Shown here: positions 1-11,149 of the stretch, piece by piece
Layout of the letters: each line of letters opens with the position of its first letter
Numbering within the stretch: the stretch's first letter is position 1
NCBI GenBank assembly: GCA_049999725.1
Contig: JBNGIS010022183.1
Coordinates: 1 to 24,393 of the forward strand
Length of the DNA stretch: 24,393 nt
Origin: Haplomitrium mnioides
Lineage: Eukaryota > Marchantiophyta > Haplomitriopsida > Calobryales
Direction of reading: 5' to 3'
Notes under the pieces: model-generated
Databases searched by the model: none
Seen by the model: only the letters and a program-made list of their open reading frames with translations
Told to the model about the DNA's origin: nothing
Position numbers and translations under genes: made by a program

Positions 1-137
1 CTCATGTATTCTGTATTGATATGTTATTTTTTTTTTTTAGTTTTTTATCATTTTTCGTATATTTGAAATAACAAGAGTGCCAAGAGGCACAAAATGATTA
101 GAGTTTCAGAATTTGTGTTGTTAGAAAATACTTACAA

Positions 138-1085
138 TTGGATGAAAATTTGAAGGTGATCCATTTCCAAATTGTTATGTTGATAATACAACCATTCATG
201 AACCAAAAGCATCAAGAGTGTTGGCTAGTAATTTTGGTAAAAATCTATCTTTTTAACAACAAGATATATCAACGAATGATGATTGTGGAGTTAACCCTAT
301 GCACCTATGTAATCCATAAGTCAACCTTTTGCGCACATAAAATCCGACATATAAGTGAAGCACTCAAAGTGTACTCTTTCAAGGGATTTCCAAATATATA
401 GACCCTATCTACGCATGGGCTTTCTTACTCCTGCCAAACTTCATTACTCTGAAACTCAAGCTCCTTTAGTGAAATCCAAGCAAAAGAAAGACACATTTAA
501 GACTAACTAGTTGCAATCACATTACCATCTTGAGAATGTTATTGTTGTGACTTCGTTAACAATTGATGATGATGACAAAGACCAAGATCATAATGTACTT
601 CATGAAAGGACTCCAAGAAAAGGATTGCAAGACCAATTAAATTTGATTGCAATATATCATCTCCTTTGGCATCATTCAACCAAATTGCTACTTCTACTCA
701 AGTTGGGTTTGAAACAACAAAAAGATGGACATCAAGAAAAGAAAAACCACTAATCAAATCTTTGGATGGAAGTTGAGGCAATGATTTCCAACTAGAAAAT
801 AATTCCTTGGAATTATTGTAGAAGGCTCCAATTATTTAGGAAAAAAATATGCCATAAATTCAAGATTTTGGTGAGGATTTTGTTTCAACTTGATTGAGTT
901 GTTCTACACCTCATACTTGTTTGTCTAGATTTAATAAATATACTCCAAAATCAAAGTATACTTTGGATGATGTTAAAGATCTTGAAGATGATCTTGCTCA
1001 GACAATAAATGATCAATGAAAAAATTATAAAGTGCATGTGGCTTTTGATAAACAATTACATGAGCATTATCTCCTTGATGTTTAA
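138..1085 (+). pseudogene. Decayed coding-like region, unknown protein
   Basis: I do not recognise this protein. The + strand reads like coding sequence spread over several frames. About 150-255 gives a stretch beginning FEGDPFPNCYVDNTT. About 410-640 gives one containing TSLTIDDDDKDQDHN. After a one-base shift near 640 the frame continues to the TAA at about 1083 through SSPLASFNQIATSTQVGFE and later SKYTLDDVKDLEDDLAQ. The last frame is broken by in-frame TGA, TAG and TAA codons, each one transition away from Arg, Gln or Trp codons. The Asp/Ser/Lys-rich composition suggests a disordered protein or an exon of a host gene. No start, splice sites or domain are clear. It could instead belong to an old mobile element. 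That this was once coding is inferred from composition only. Confidence 0.35.
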
Positions 1086-2030
1086 GTTTTGTAGAAACTA
1101 TAGCATAGCTAAACACACTACACATGATCTAGCAGAGGAAACTAGTTTCATCTTGTCACTACATATTGAATAACTTCATGTTGCGCTTCCTCTCCTTCAT
1201 CTAATAATGTACCATCTTGTTTTGGTGAGCATGCACAATTCTGGGACCACGAAAGTAATGAATGTTAGTTTTGTCCCTATAGTAACTAAATAAAATTTAT
1301 AAGCAACTACAAGAAAAGAAATCAAGTGCCAAGATAATATACTAACAAAGAATAAGAAAATAGACTTCAAGAAGACTTATTAGATGTTGTGGTCAATGGC
1401 GATACATACCTCCAAAAGGGCATCTTCAACAATGTTGAGTTGCTGCAAAGAATGAAAAATTGCAAAGAACCAAAACTTTGATGCTTTAGTAGTTGTTAAG
1501 GATGAAACCATATCCAAAAATATTGTCCTTTGTGAAGGGCTCCAAATCATCATGCTTGTATTCCTTAAAGTTGCAACCATAAGAAATTTTAGCAATCACA
1601 AGAGTAAAACCTCATGGTTTCACTAGGCCCTACAGTTGTCGACCGTTGGACTCTTTGTAGACTTGATAAAACACCACGTTGAGTAATACAATGTAGGGCT
1701 GCAAATTAGTGTCATTTTCATTTAGAGAGGGATATCAACTTCATTTTTCTACATGGCTTTCCACTCTCTAGCTTTCTGACAATTAAGAAAAAAGGCAAGA
1801 GGATAGAATACTAAGGTTGGGGCTAGGTCTTGATCTTTTGTGGCTTCTTCAGCCCTAGTTTTTTTTTTTTTTTTTTTTTTTGCTCTTGGCAATTGTTGTC
1901 AACTTTTTGGCAGGCTGACTTTTGATTTTTTTTATCACTCTAGAAAAAAAAGCAAGTAATAAATCAATATATATCGTTTTATATATCAATAAACATCCAA
2001 GCACACAACAACTTTGCTGAGTCAAAGCAC
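1086..2030. other. AT-rich sequence with poly-T tract
   Basis: No gene is supported. A short + strand stretch at about 1378-1490 (LLDVVVNGDTYLQKG and following) looks coding-like and may continue the upstream unknown pseudogene, but no family is recognised. A run of 23 T lies at 1859-1881; it could be the A-tail of a minus-strand retroposon, but no SINE or LINE body was recognised beside it. Confidence 0.4.
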
Positions 2031-2045
2031 ACATGAACCATTAAG

Positions 2046-2236
2046 AGTCTATGCGCACATAGACTGAAGAGTCCTTGCGCTTTTGGACTAAAAGTTCCAT
2101 ATACACATGGACTCTGCGTAGTCCCAACGGGTTGGGACTGAAGAGTCCATGCGTGCATAAACTCTACAAAGTCCACGGGTGCATGTAGACTCTACAAAGT
2201 CCAAGCATGCTTGGACTAAAGATTCCAAATGTGGAA
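2046..2236. repeat. Tandem array of about 20-nt palindromes (array 1)
   Basis: Seven units start at 2046, 2070, 2093, 2120, 2144, 2170 and 2198, a spacing of 23-28 bp, and a shorter eighth lies at about 2223-2236. Each is a palindrome of about 20 nt opening AGTC or AGT and closing GACT or ACT. The units differ in sequence but keep symmetry. 2198-2217 is perfect (AGTCCAAGCATGCTTGGACT). 2120-2139 has 9-bp arms around GG. 2046-2065 has 8-bp arms (AGTCTATG and CATAGACT). The others are imperfect. The core ATGCG(C/T)GCAT links this array to those at 17.6 and 22.0 kb. By analogy it may be the subterminal part of another, unbounded element. Confidence 0.8.
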
Positions 2237-5200
2237 GAAGTTTAGATTTGTTACACCAATCCATGTAGATTTCTATCTTTAGGTATTTTGAGTTTTTTGT
2301 CTTTTTGTGCCTAAGTATATAAGGCAATGTATTCTCATCGAATGGTTATCTTTTGATGTCACATAAACCAAGAGGAGAGCTGAGGTATTGTAGCTCTTGA
2401 AGATGCATGGAATTCTTATGAGCAAAGGTGCATTGGTTTGGATATCAAAATGATCAATCGGAGTTTCTTGCGAAGATATCACTTGAGAAAAGCACATCGA
2501 AAGATTTGAGATTTCTCTATGGAGAATCCATCGTATCTTGGATTGTGATTGAGAAACCCGATCAAAAAATTGTAAGCATCTATAGTGTCTTGGAGTGTTG
2601 AAGAAGTTGTGGAAGAAATTTTGCTGAAGATTGTTTTTGTGAAGAATTCGTAGAAAAGTTTGGTTGTTTTGTAGAGAGTTACTTTGGTGTGGAAAATCCA
2701 AAATTCATGTGTGCTCTTTTGAATAGGGATTTTCTCATGCAAAACATTGTTGAGCTGCTGTTGTAGAAGATTGCGACAAACCAACAAGTGGCTATGAATT
2801 TTTGTCTTGATTTTCTAGCTGCTCAAAGTTTCCTGAAGAGCATAAAATCATCATAGAAGAAAAAATTGTAGAGAATTCTATTTGTTTATGTGAAATGCTC
2901 TTTTGGTAGTGAAAAATAAGGTCACTCAAAGTGGTGGTTTGAGCATGACTCTACATCAAAGAAACCTAATGCAAAACACCACATACATATACTTTGTATG
3001 TTGTTATTTTTTTGTGATTTTCTTGGAGGTAGCCGTGTTTTTTGTCAATAGGGAGGGCCTCAATCATTGGTGTCCAACACCAATGAGCATCAAGCAAAGG
3101 GTTCTTGCTGGCTCTTTTTTGAGCAAGGGAAACTTGTCTAGCAGTTTGAGCAGTGGTTTTAAGGATTTTGCTATTGTTGCTCCAATTTCTTCATCGAGAG
3201 AACTACAAGAGGGGTTGATTGGTGTTATTTATTTGTGAAAGGCAGCCCTTACTAAAAGGCAGATTGTTGAGCAAGGGTGTTGCAATTTCTGCTCACTCCT
3301 CAGATTTTTTCAAGCAGACATTTGTGAGTAGAGGTTGAGAAAGAGACCTTAGAGAGTTATTGCCTTGCTGCTTAGAGATTTTGTCAAAGGACTGCACAAA
3401 TTAAGCTACTTTGTTACTCTTTTTATGGCTATTCATGTTTTCATCAAAGAGTAGTATAGATTGTCAAGCAGGAGCAATTGTTGCTACAAAGGCTACCTTG
3501 GTTCTTTTGTCAAGCAAGGTTGCTTGTAATTCATTAAGTCATGCTAGCATTGTAAATGTTTGATCGAGCTATCAAGGAAAAAGTTTCTCAAGCAATAACA
3601 TCGATTATTTCTGCATAGGCAACCCCATGAGAAGCTCTTTAATTCATGAACTTTGAGAGAAAAAGATAGATCTGAATAAAGAAGAGTTTTAGAAGTGTTG
3701 TTGAAGTGCTATGAGTCTCAATTTTAGGTGCTTGACACTCTATTGTGAGTTTAGTGGTTGAAAGTTGACTATTGTGAGGTAGTGCTGCTTGATTGGGTTG
3801 TGTTATGAGCATTGTATACATAAGTGCAAGTTCACTAGAGTGTACGCTGGTCCAAGCTAATTGGAGAGAACAACAATTGCAAAGTCCCCTGTAAGAGCTC
3901 ACTTTGTTCAAGTTGTAAGCGCCAGAGTTTTTCATGAGAAAAGAGCTTCCAAGAGATCTTCAAATTGTCTACTTGTCCTAAATTTCCCAAGAAGAGAAAG
4001 TTCCATCTCAAAGCATCATTTAATCTCCTTTGTGAGGTATGTTCTTTGGATTTTCTGATTGAAATTCCACCAAGATCAAATTCCTTGTGGGGAAGCTCTT
4101 GGCTTAGAGCGGAGATTTAGTTGGTGTTTGGTTTAGAGCATAGATTCAATAAATGCAGAACTAGAGCAAGGACTTTGTATTTTCGATTTGCTGCAACAAA
4201 TTGCCTAACATGATAGGGATTTTAAGCAACAAATTGCAGAAGGATTATGTGGAATTACAAGTAGACACTGAGCACAGAACCTGATTTCTTTGTCAAGTAG
4301 TATAGGAAATTGATCTTGTGGAGAGGATTTGTCCTACAAAGCTACGCTACATTTGTGTAAAAGCTTCGTTCCATCAAGAAGAAGATTTTGTAAGAGAAGT
4401 AAACTTGTTGAGAATTTCCAAGTTGTAGATATTTCCTAGGGAACATTCAAGATTTGTGGGACATTTAATGAGGCAAAGGTTTGCAAGCAAATCCAAACAA
4501 AAATTTGAGCAGGAGAGAGCTTGGTTTTGACTGCTACCGAGTCCTTGCCATCTCTATCTTCATTGTATAATAGGATCCTTGTAGTGGACAAGGGTAATCT
4601 TAGGTCTGAGAAAAATTCAAGATCAGATTAAAACAAAGGTTTTTGGCAATTTGAGAGACCTTCTTAGAGGTACTCATCCAACTTGGAGTATGTGGAAAAT
4701 CACTCTCAATTCCATCTACACTTGACCATTTTTTGTTGAAGCACATATGCTTAGCAATTACCATTGAGCATTCGAGCAAGAAAAAAGCTACTAGAATTAT
4801 AAGGAAGACTAGGCCAATAGGATGTTGAGTGGTTGGCTTAGCATTTGGGTTCTTCTTGGAAACAATTGAGCAAGAAGGCTTCAAAATTTGATAAGGGGGA
4901 TTATGGATTTTACTCTTTTGGTTTGAGCAAGGAGGTTGCCTAGCATTTTTGTTTGGGACAAGCTACAACAAAGGGTTCAGTAGATGATGCTTGAAGCAAA
5001 GTATTGCACAAAATCAAGAAGAATAATTTCTTAGGTATCCTAACCAAACCTAGTCTAGTTGAAAGAAATGTAGGTGCAGAAATCTACAATAGGATTGCAA
5101 CAAAGGAAGAATCAACTTTTTAGGAGAAAAGTTGTTGCAGAAGAAAGATTTTCTTTCATAAATCTACAGAGTGAATCTTTGAACAAGACTTGGACTAATC

Positions 5201-6070
5201 CCAAAGGTAGCAGAATGTGTTTGAAAATAAAGGGTAGAAAAACCTAATCCAACATTTGGTACAGACTAGAATTCGACAAGGATTTGAAAAGTGGGGCTTT
5301 GTTCAACCAAGGGAGCAGCTTGCTCTTATAAAATCAATTACGAAAGAGATAGAACTGAGTATATTAGGAGGGAGTTACTCTATGTTGGGCTAGCAAGACA
5401 ACCTTGGTCTAACCTTGAAGAGCCTGTTGTCAAAGTCTATTTGCAACACATAACAGGAGTAACCTGAACTCTAACAAGATTAAAAATAGAATTTTTTGGC
5501 AAAATTACAGAATTTCTGAAATTAAAGAAAGGCTGAACCTGACCCTCCGCTGAGCTATGGAAGGGTGGTGAAAAAGTCCACCAGCATGCTTCTAGGGCAC
5601 AAGTTATCTAGAAACCTAGACTTTTGTTGAAGTGAAGTAGGAAATTCTAAAAATTTGTTTCTAGAAAACCAAAAAGTTGGTCAATGGAGTTCAAGAGAAG
5701 AGCGAAAGTGCTATGTTTTTTCAATTCTTTGTCTAGGTTGAGAAGAAGATCAATCAACTAGGATTGGAAAGCAAAGTGTGTTCTGTTCAGAGAAAAAGGT
5801 TTACTTGTGCCGATTTGTACATATCAACCAACTTGTGGGCAAGTGGTTGAGTGGCAACATCACAACCAGTGAGTTGTGGGTGAGTTTCAATTCAGCAGAG
5901 GTCAACACAAAGCCATAGAGTGGAAGGTTGTGATACGGATTCACTCACAATGGCATACAATTTCAACTTGCAGTAGGAGTGAGTGAGCAGCTAGTAAGTG
6001 ACCATGCCCCAAACAAAGAGGAAGAAACTCTTCCAAGTACTTAAGTACATTCCTCTTTTTCGTGGGATAT
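2237..6070. other. Non-coding AT-rich stretch, possible retroelement leader
   Basis: There are only short chance ORFs on either strand and no recognisable domain. The + strand is rich in loosely recurring words such as GAGCAAGG, AAGCAAG and TTGCAAC, without a clean period. It lies directly upstream of a + strand gag remnant, so part may be that element's LTR or leader. I found no primer binding site and no direct repeat pair to support an LTR. Confidence 0.4.
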
Positions 6071-6077
6071 GGATGAG

Positions 6078-7130
6078 ATGTACAAAGGCACAAAAGGCCC
6101 AAGAAGATTTTTTGGTGTAGTAGACACCATTGATCTGGATGATTTTGTTTAGGAGTTTGACACATGGTGTGATTTGTAAACACTACAAAATGTTGTTCTT
6201 TGTACACATTTCATGGCATAGAAGGGTTTACTTCACCACCTAGAAGGGCCGCTCATGGATGATTATCATGAATTTTAGTAGGCTAATTTGACTAAGATTG
6301 CAGATTGGAGACAATATTGGTCACCCAATTACATCCCCATCACCCTTGGTGGAAGGGCGAGTGCCTATTAACTTGCAACCCATATTGCATCTTCTAGTAG
6401 TACTAGCCATAGCACTAGTGCTTCAAGGGTGAGAGAAGTTTTTGTGCACTTTTTCTAGTCGATGCAACAAAGAGTGGAGGCATCTTTGTGTTTAACCCTG
6501 TGGTCAAGTTTTCTGAGTTGTTGAGACAAAATTACCAATGCGTGAGGATTGATAAGCTAAAGAGTCTTCAAGAGTTCCAGCACAAGACTGGAGAGAGTCT
6601 AAGAGAAGCCTACACAAGAATGAGAAGGCTCATCAATGTCACCAAGGGGGTGAGAGAGGCTCAAGCAATTGAGTTCTAGTATGCTATTCTTGACAAAGAT
6701 TTGAGGAGGAGAGCAACAGATGCCACTCTTCTTAGAGATTTTGATCCCACTCTAGCCATTTTTTTCACATTGTCAGAGCATATTGAGCTCAACTTGGTGG
6801 ATGAGAAAGTAGTCACTGCTGGTTTTCAAAAGGAAATGGCAAAATCTAAGTCTCCAGCCATGTCCGCATCACAATATGCAGAACGGAAGGGTCCAAAGGT
6901 TAGAGGGCAGTCAGGTGGACAAAAAGCATCCATCTTATGCAAGTCAGCAGTCACTTTGTTGGACTTGTGGTGGAGACTATTTAAAAAAGTAGTGTCTAGA
7001 GGCAAAAAGACCAAGAGCAACACGTTCTAAAGAAGCAATTTCAACTAGCTAGCAACAATGTGACCACTATAGAGGTATGGATCATACTAGAGTTATGTGT
7101 TTTTCACTTCACTCAGAGTTGTTACAAGGA
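6078..7130 (+). pseudogene. Degenerate gypsy-like gag with zinc knuckles
   Basis: This is a remnant of the capsid/nucleocapsid gene of an LTR retrotransposon on the + strand, opposite to the better-preserved element downstream. The frame from about 6078 reads FFGVVDTIDLDDFV, then WCDL and WRQYWSPNYIP, with several TAG/TGA stops. After a shift near 6480 a capsid-like stretch reads KFSELLRQNYQCV, then HKTGESLREAYTRMRRL. A TAG at about 6677 breaks it before YAILDKDLRRRATDATLL. Near 6953-6995 a zinc knuckle CWTCGGDYLKK-stop-C has its His replaced by Tyr. A second at about 7060-7100 (CDHYRGMDHTRVMC) has lost a Cys. Stops and lost ligands show it is dead. Assignment to gypsy rather than copia rests on overall pattern and is moderate. 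Confidence 0.65.
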
Positions 7131-8440
7131 GGAGCTCACACAAGTGAGCACAGCAAAGATAGGAGAGGTGGTCGTGACTGAGGAGTAGCACCAGCTGAGA
7201 GAGTTGGAGTAGGTGCTCCATCTGCTATTGTGGATCCAAAGGATGCTAGGATTGTACAATTGGTTTAGCAGTTAGCTGCCATGACTACAGCACAAGCGAG
7301 GCCCAACTCTAAAGCTGAAGCCTCTACCTTATATGGAACTGATGGAGGTTTGGTTGGCATAGATTTATGTGTGGGATAGCTCACATTCATGCGATTGTAG
7401 TAGTGACCAAAGCAGCAGGAAAGGGTCTTAATCCTAGAGGAGTAGCAGTGGAGTTGGATCTTTAGAGGGAAGATGCTCACCAACAAGTAAAGCTTCCACA
7501 GTCATTTGAGATGATAGATTTGGTGAGAACTACTTCTATGCATCTAACTTAGGCTTCCAAGAATAAGGAGAGATCAACCAAAGTGGAGGGGAGTGTGTCT
7601 TCAACTATGGAGATAATCAGATTAGTGGTGTAGAAGCCATTTTTTTTTGCTATGGATGTGTTGACTAGAGGGGTCACACCATTTGAAGTATTCAAGTTGA
7701 CGAGACTCCAGTGCCATTTCCAGTATAGAGGTGAGACCTGTAGGTAGAGTAATTGACGCAAATGCATGTATATCTAAAGGTGAGACAAGGCATGTTGATG
7801 CGACTCGGTTGATGGAGTTATCAGCCCAAACAACATTTTAGTCAGATTTAGTATGGTGTTCCTTGACAATCAGAGTGGTATTTTTTGACTAGTAGGTCCT
7901 TCAAATGTGGTGTACAAGTCAGCTAGAGTGTTGTTGGATACTTGTGTGCATCCTTTGATGTTAAGCAAGTCAATAGTGCATGGATTGGATTGAGGCAAAG
8001 AGATGTGGAGATTGCTCTTTCCCAATCCAAACTTCATCAAGAGAACCTTCACTCACACAACACATCACACATGGAGAGATTGAGCTTAGAGTACAAGAAA
8101 ATCATCCCACATATAGCTCATAGATAAGCGCTCGAGCTATACTCACTAAGGTTGAGTCCTATGACATTTTGGTAGGGTGTACAGTGTTGTATACCATAAG
8201 GTTTACTATTGATTTTTGGGACAAGTTAGTGTTCTACCAACCTAAATGGCAATCCAGAGAGGCACAATTGAGCAAGTTGCATATGAGATTCAATGGACCG
8301 ATTGGGGGTCCACTATCACAACCTTTGGCCTGGTCATCATTTTGTGATGTGATCACTGATTTTTTGGACTTGTTGGAAGGGAATGCAGATTCAACGGGCA
8401 TTCCTTCTATTGATGAGGGAGTGGAGTGGGGCTGATTGAT
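7131..8440 (+). pseudogene. Degenerate aspartic-protease-like region of the + strand element
   Basis: This continues the gag remnant above. Around 7915-7995 the + strand reads SARVLLDTCVHPLMLSKS, which resembles the active-site strand of a retropepsin-like protease (LLDTG followed by a hydrophobic turn), with the Gly after DT changed to Cys. The open stretch 8169-8435 (VGCTVLYTIRFTIDFWDK, then YQPKWQSREAQLSKL) looks like the C-terminal part of the same domain. The intervening 7131-7900 has many stops; a short readable stretch near 7585-7720 (STMEIIRLVV, then VTPFEVFKL) may be linker. Catalytic loss and frame breaks mean no activity. The family call is from memory of retroelement proteases and needs a profile search. 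Confidence 0.5.
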
Positions 8441-8724
8441 TTCTTGATTGTAGGATGGCTATGTCAGAGCCAATCGAGGGCTGGTTTGGGCCAAGGGTTG
8501 CAAGACCCTCACTCAAAATTATTTTGAAAGATGTTGAGGATATTATACCATCTCCAACTCTATCAAGTATCCTCTCCTATGTATATATCTTGGAGAACGT
8601 GCATATCTTGGGAGATAATCACCAATGCATTGTGAAGAGTGTTCATCAAGTGCACTCATTCCAACCGCTCCAAATGAGATGTTCCAGCATCTCTTTAATA
8701 GCCATGAGATGTTCTAGCCCATAA
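8441..8724 (+). pseudogene. Tail of the + strand retroelement remnant, unknown function
   Basis: An open + strand stretch of 89 codons (8455-8724) begins MAMSEPIEGWFGPRVARPS and contains SPTLSSILSYVYILEN. It follows the protease-like region after a short gap and probably belongs to the same decayed element, but I recognise no domain. No reverse transcriptase follows: at about 8725 the sequence turns very AT-rich and then becomes the 3' end of the minus-strand element. Whether pol was deleted or displaced cannot be told. Confidence 0.35.
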
Positions 8725-8872
8725 AGACCTTGAAATGTTATTAAAATAGAATATAATAACATACAAATAAAATAATAATAATAGTATAATAAACCAATCC
8801 AATAACGATAACCCATAGAGATAACATTAAACTAATAAAATAATAATATAATACAATAAACTCAAAAATTCC
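8725..8872 (-). other. AT-rich 3' end of gypsy element
   Basis: Almost pure A/T with AATAAT runs, downstream of the last stop of the extra 3' reading region. It may be 3' untranslated sequence. No polypurine tract followed by an LTR start is visible. Confidence 0.4.
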
Positions 8873-9637
8873 CTACCAGCAGGGCTTATACGCCTTGGCC
8901 TCCTTCGGACAAGGGAAGTAGAGCCCTCTGTACTCCTGGCCTTGCTCCGAGCCCAGCTCAGCCCTCTGCGCCATCCCTCTTTAGCCACATTTTTGAGGTC
9001 GTTCCTTTCTTGCGCCAATTCAAGCTCGACTTTTGATAGAACCAATCAGCCTTGCCTTCTTGACCTCCGAATAGCTCCTTAAACTGGTTGAGCCTTATTT
9101 TCTGGCATTGTGCACTCAGCTGATCAACCCTGAGCCCAAAACGCTGCGCCATGCCCTAGAAAACCAAAAAATTCGAAAAACCCGCAAACGCACGGTTGAC
9201 ATAACTCCCCTTTTAAATGTGCAGCGTCCTCACAAACATCCGTCTACCTACTGACCTTGGTGGCCCCTTCATGCCTTCGCTGCACTGACCTGTCTTTGGG
9301 GCTGCTCCTGAGTTAATCTGGCGACTCCCCCATTCAACACAACACTCATCCAAAACACAAAACACAAACGCCCAAACGAATATAACATACCAACTGTCGT
9401 GTGACCAATTTCTGCACCCATACTATAGTACAGAGGTGCACACCTGAAATCCACACTCTCCACACTTTGCTGCGCAGGCTGCCCCCTTGTCCCCAGTCCA
9501 CTAGGCTGCAACCGCGTCATTATCTCTCCCAATCCGCGATTTTTTGTATTTTGTCGATTGGGGACTTCCTTCCGCCTCGATGGCTGTGTCGGCCGCACTG
9601 GTCTCACCTTGCTTGACATCCATGGTGCCCAGGTCGG
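8873..9637 (-). pseudogene. Extra 3' ORF of gypsy element, possibly spliced
   Basis: Downstream of integrase in the sense direction is additional coding-like sequence. A start at 9617-9619 opens 116 codons (KVRPVRPTQPSRRKEVPN). An overlapping ATG at about 9621-9623 gives a shorter alternative. A GTATGT donor at 9385-9390 and an acceptor TTTTGGTTTTCTAG ending at 9156 would remove 235 nt. Across that junction one frame reads VQKLVTRQLGMAQRFGLRVD and runs on to FKELFGGQEGKADW. Two later frame changes give VELELAQERNDLKN and then YRGLYFPCPKEAKAYKPCW before TAG at 8873-8875. The repeated Gln/Leu/Arg pattern suggests a coiled coil. Accessory ORFs at this position are known in plant gypsy elements; this one matches nothing I can name. 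Splicing is inferred from motifs alone. Confidence 0.4.
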
Positions 9638-9823
9638 CTACCACTCCCTGCTATGCCACCCTACACAAATTCCACTCCAAAGAAGAAAACCACTCACAAT
9701 AGACACTCCAAAATGCCACAGTCACGTTCGATGCGTAAATCAGCGCCAACCAAACCTGAATTCCTCCACTCAAGCCATTGTGTGCACAAGCCTCCCCTGC
9801 TGTACAGATCAGCATCCTCTTCA

Positions 9824-11149
9824 TCAGTCATCCTGGTGGTGATACCGCTTCAGCTTATCGTAATGAACACGATTGGTAAGGTGTTCCCCCGTCAATGTGC
9901 TCAACTCCACTGACCCATTGTTATGAAACCTTCTCACCAGGTACAGCCCCATCCACCTGGTATGCAACTTTCCAGGGAAGTGTAAGAACCTGCTGTTGTA
10001 GAGCAGCACCAAATCACCTGCCTTGAGTTCGATTGGCGGCAGCTTTTTGTCGTGTTGTGCCTTGGTCAACTGCTGCTGGTGTTCTAGCCGTTCTTGCGTC
10101 GCTGTTCTGAATTCTGCCAAGGCTTCCAGCTGATGTACCCTTTCCATTCGGCTTGGATCTTCAGCCACTCTCTCCCCCACAGTCACTCATGCCGTCGGAA
10201 CCTCAAACTTGATCAGGACCAGCGAGTGCTGCCCAAAAACCAAGAAGTAAGGGCAGTGGCCTGTGGTGGTTTTGTAGGCCAGATTGTAGGCATGTGTAGC
10301 CGTGAGCAACTTCAGATCCCAGTCCACCTTATTGGCAGCCACCGTCTTGTTCAGGATTTTCCCCATAATGCCATTGGCCCTCTCCGTTAACCCATTGGCC
10401 TTGGGGTGATAAGCTGTAGTTTTCCTGTGCTTAACTAAGTACCTCTCCGTGAGCTCCCCAATGACCTGATTAATGAAATGGGTACCTTGGTCACTCACCA
10501 ATTCCAGCGGTGCTCCAAATCTGGTGAAGATCTTCTCGTAGAGGAATCTAGCCACCGTCTGCGCATCATCCTTCTTGGTTGCCCTGGCCTCAACCCACTT
10601 GGTAGCATAATTAGTGGAAAGCAAAATATACCTGTTTCCACGCCTTGTGGAAGAAGTGATGGGCCCAATGAAGTCGATCCCCCATTTCTCAACGGGGGCC
10701 AATGGAATGATCGGCACCAGGGGATGATGGCGGGCTGCTGCAGGTTTTCCAGTCCGTTGGCATGCATCGCACCTCTTCACAAAGAAGTGGACATCCCTAT
10801 GCATGGTAGGCCACCAATACTTGGCATCCACGATTTTCCAAATGGTGGTTTCCGCTGCAAAATGACCGCCGGCCTCCCCCTCATGCATGGCTTGCATCAC
10901 CGCTGTGGATTGGTCCTTCTCCAGGCACCTGCATATCTGCCCATCCATGCCTTGCCGATGCAGAATTCCCTTGATCATGAGGAAGGGTCTCACCATTTGG
11001 AGGAAAACTGCCGCTTGTTCCGCCGTATGTCCCGGTGGGATTTTTGCCGTTAGGAGGAACTGAATGATGTCTTTGTAATCCGTTGGCCTCCCTGCCTTGA
11101 TGTGGAACAGATCTTCATCAAGAAATGTGTCCCCCACCCCCTCCTCACT
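9824..11149 (-). pseudogene. Integrase domain of gypsy polyprotein
   Basis: Integrase joins the cDNA to chromosomal DNA. Counting from codon 1 at 11782, the zinc-binding HHCC set is H300, H307, C338 and C341 (last pair in CDACQRTGKP). The catalytic triad is D370 (GIDFIGP), D431 (SDQGTHF) and E467 (NGLTERANG), with exactly 35 residues between the last two, as in D,D(35)E integrases. A TGA at 10187-10189 interrupts the frame. Beyond it 9824-10186 supplies the C-terminal domain, with LKAGDLVLLYNSRF and a GPY/F-like WMGLYLV in which the usual Pro is Leu. The frame ends at a TGA at 9824-9826, probably the genuine stop. There is no chromodomain. Catalytic residues are intact but the internal stop makes the copy defective. 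Confidence 0.9.

Noticed and set aside
2046-2236. CRISPR array
   Set aside because: Units are palindromic and regularly spaced but vary in sequence, lack unique spacers of constant length, and the context is a plant-type genome.
2923-2945. CTCAAAGTGGTGGTT as another right terminus of the 6.3-kb element family
   Set aside because: It matches 23559-23572 closely over about 14 bp and lies 700 bp from array 1, but the preceding GAGTAGC block and AT-rich zone are poorly matched; too short to claim.
4600-4884. 94-codon minus-strand ORF with a hydrophobic segment
   Set aside because: Isolated, with no recognisable motif, in a stretch where short ORFs occur on both strands.
8737-8762. TGTTATT...AATAACA as an LTR end or short TIR
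   Set aside because: Seven-base inverted pairs are expected in sequence this AT-rich, and no second copy occurs near 15.7-17.2 kb.
10478-11053. 191-codon plus-strand ORF
   Set aside because: It lies antisense to the integrase domain, whose catalytic residues are clear on the minus strand.
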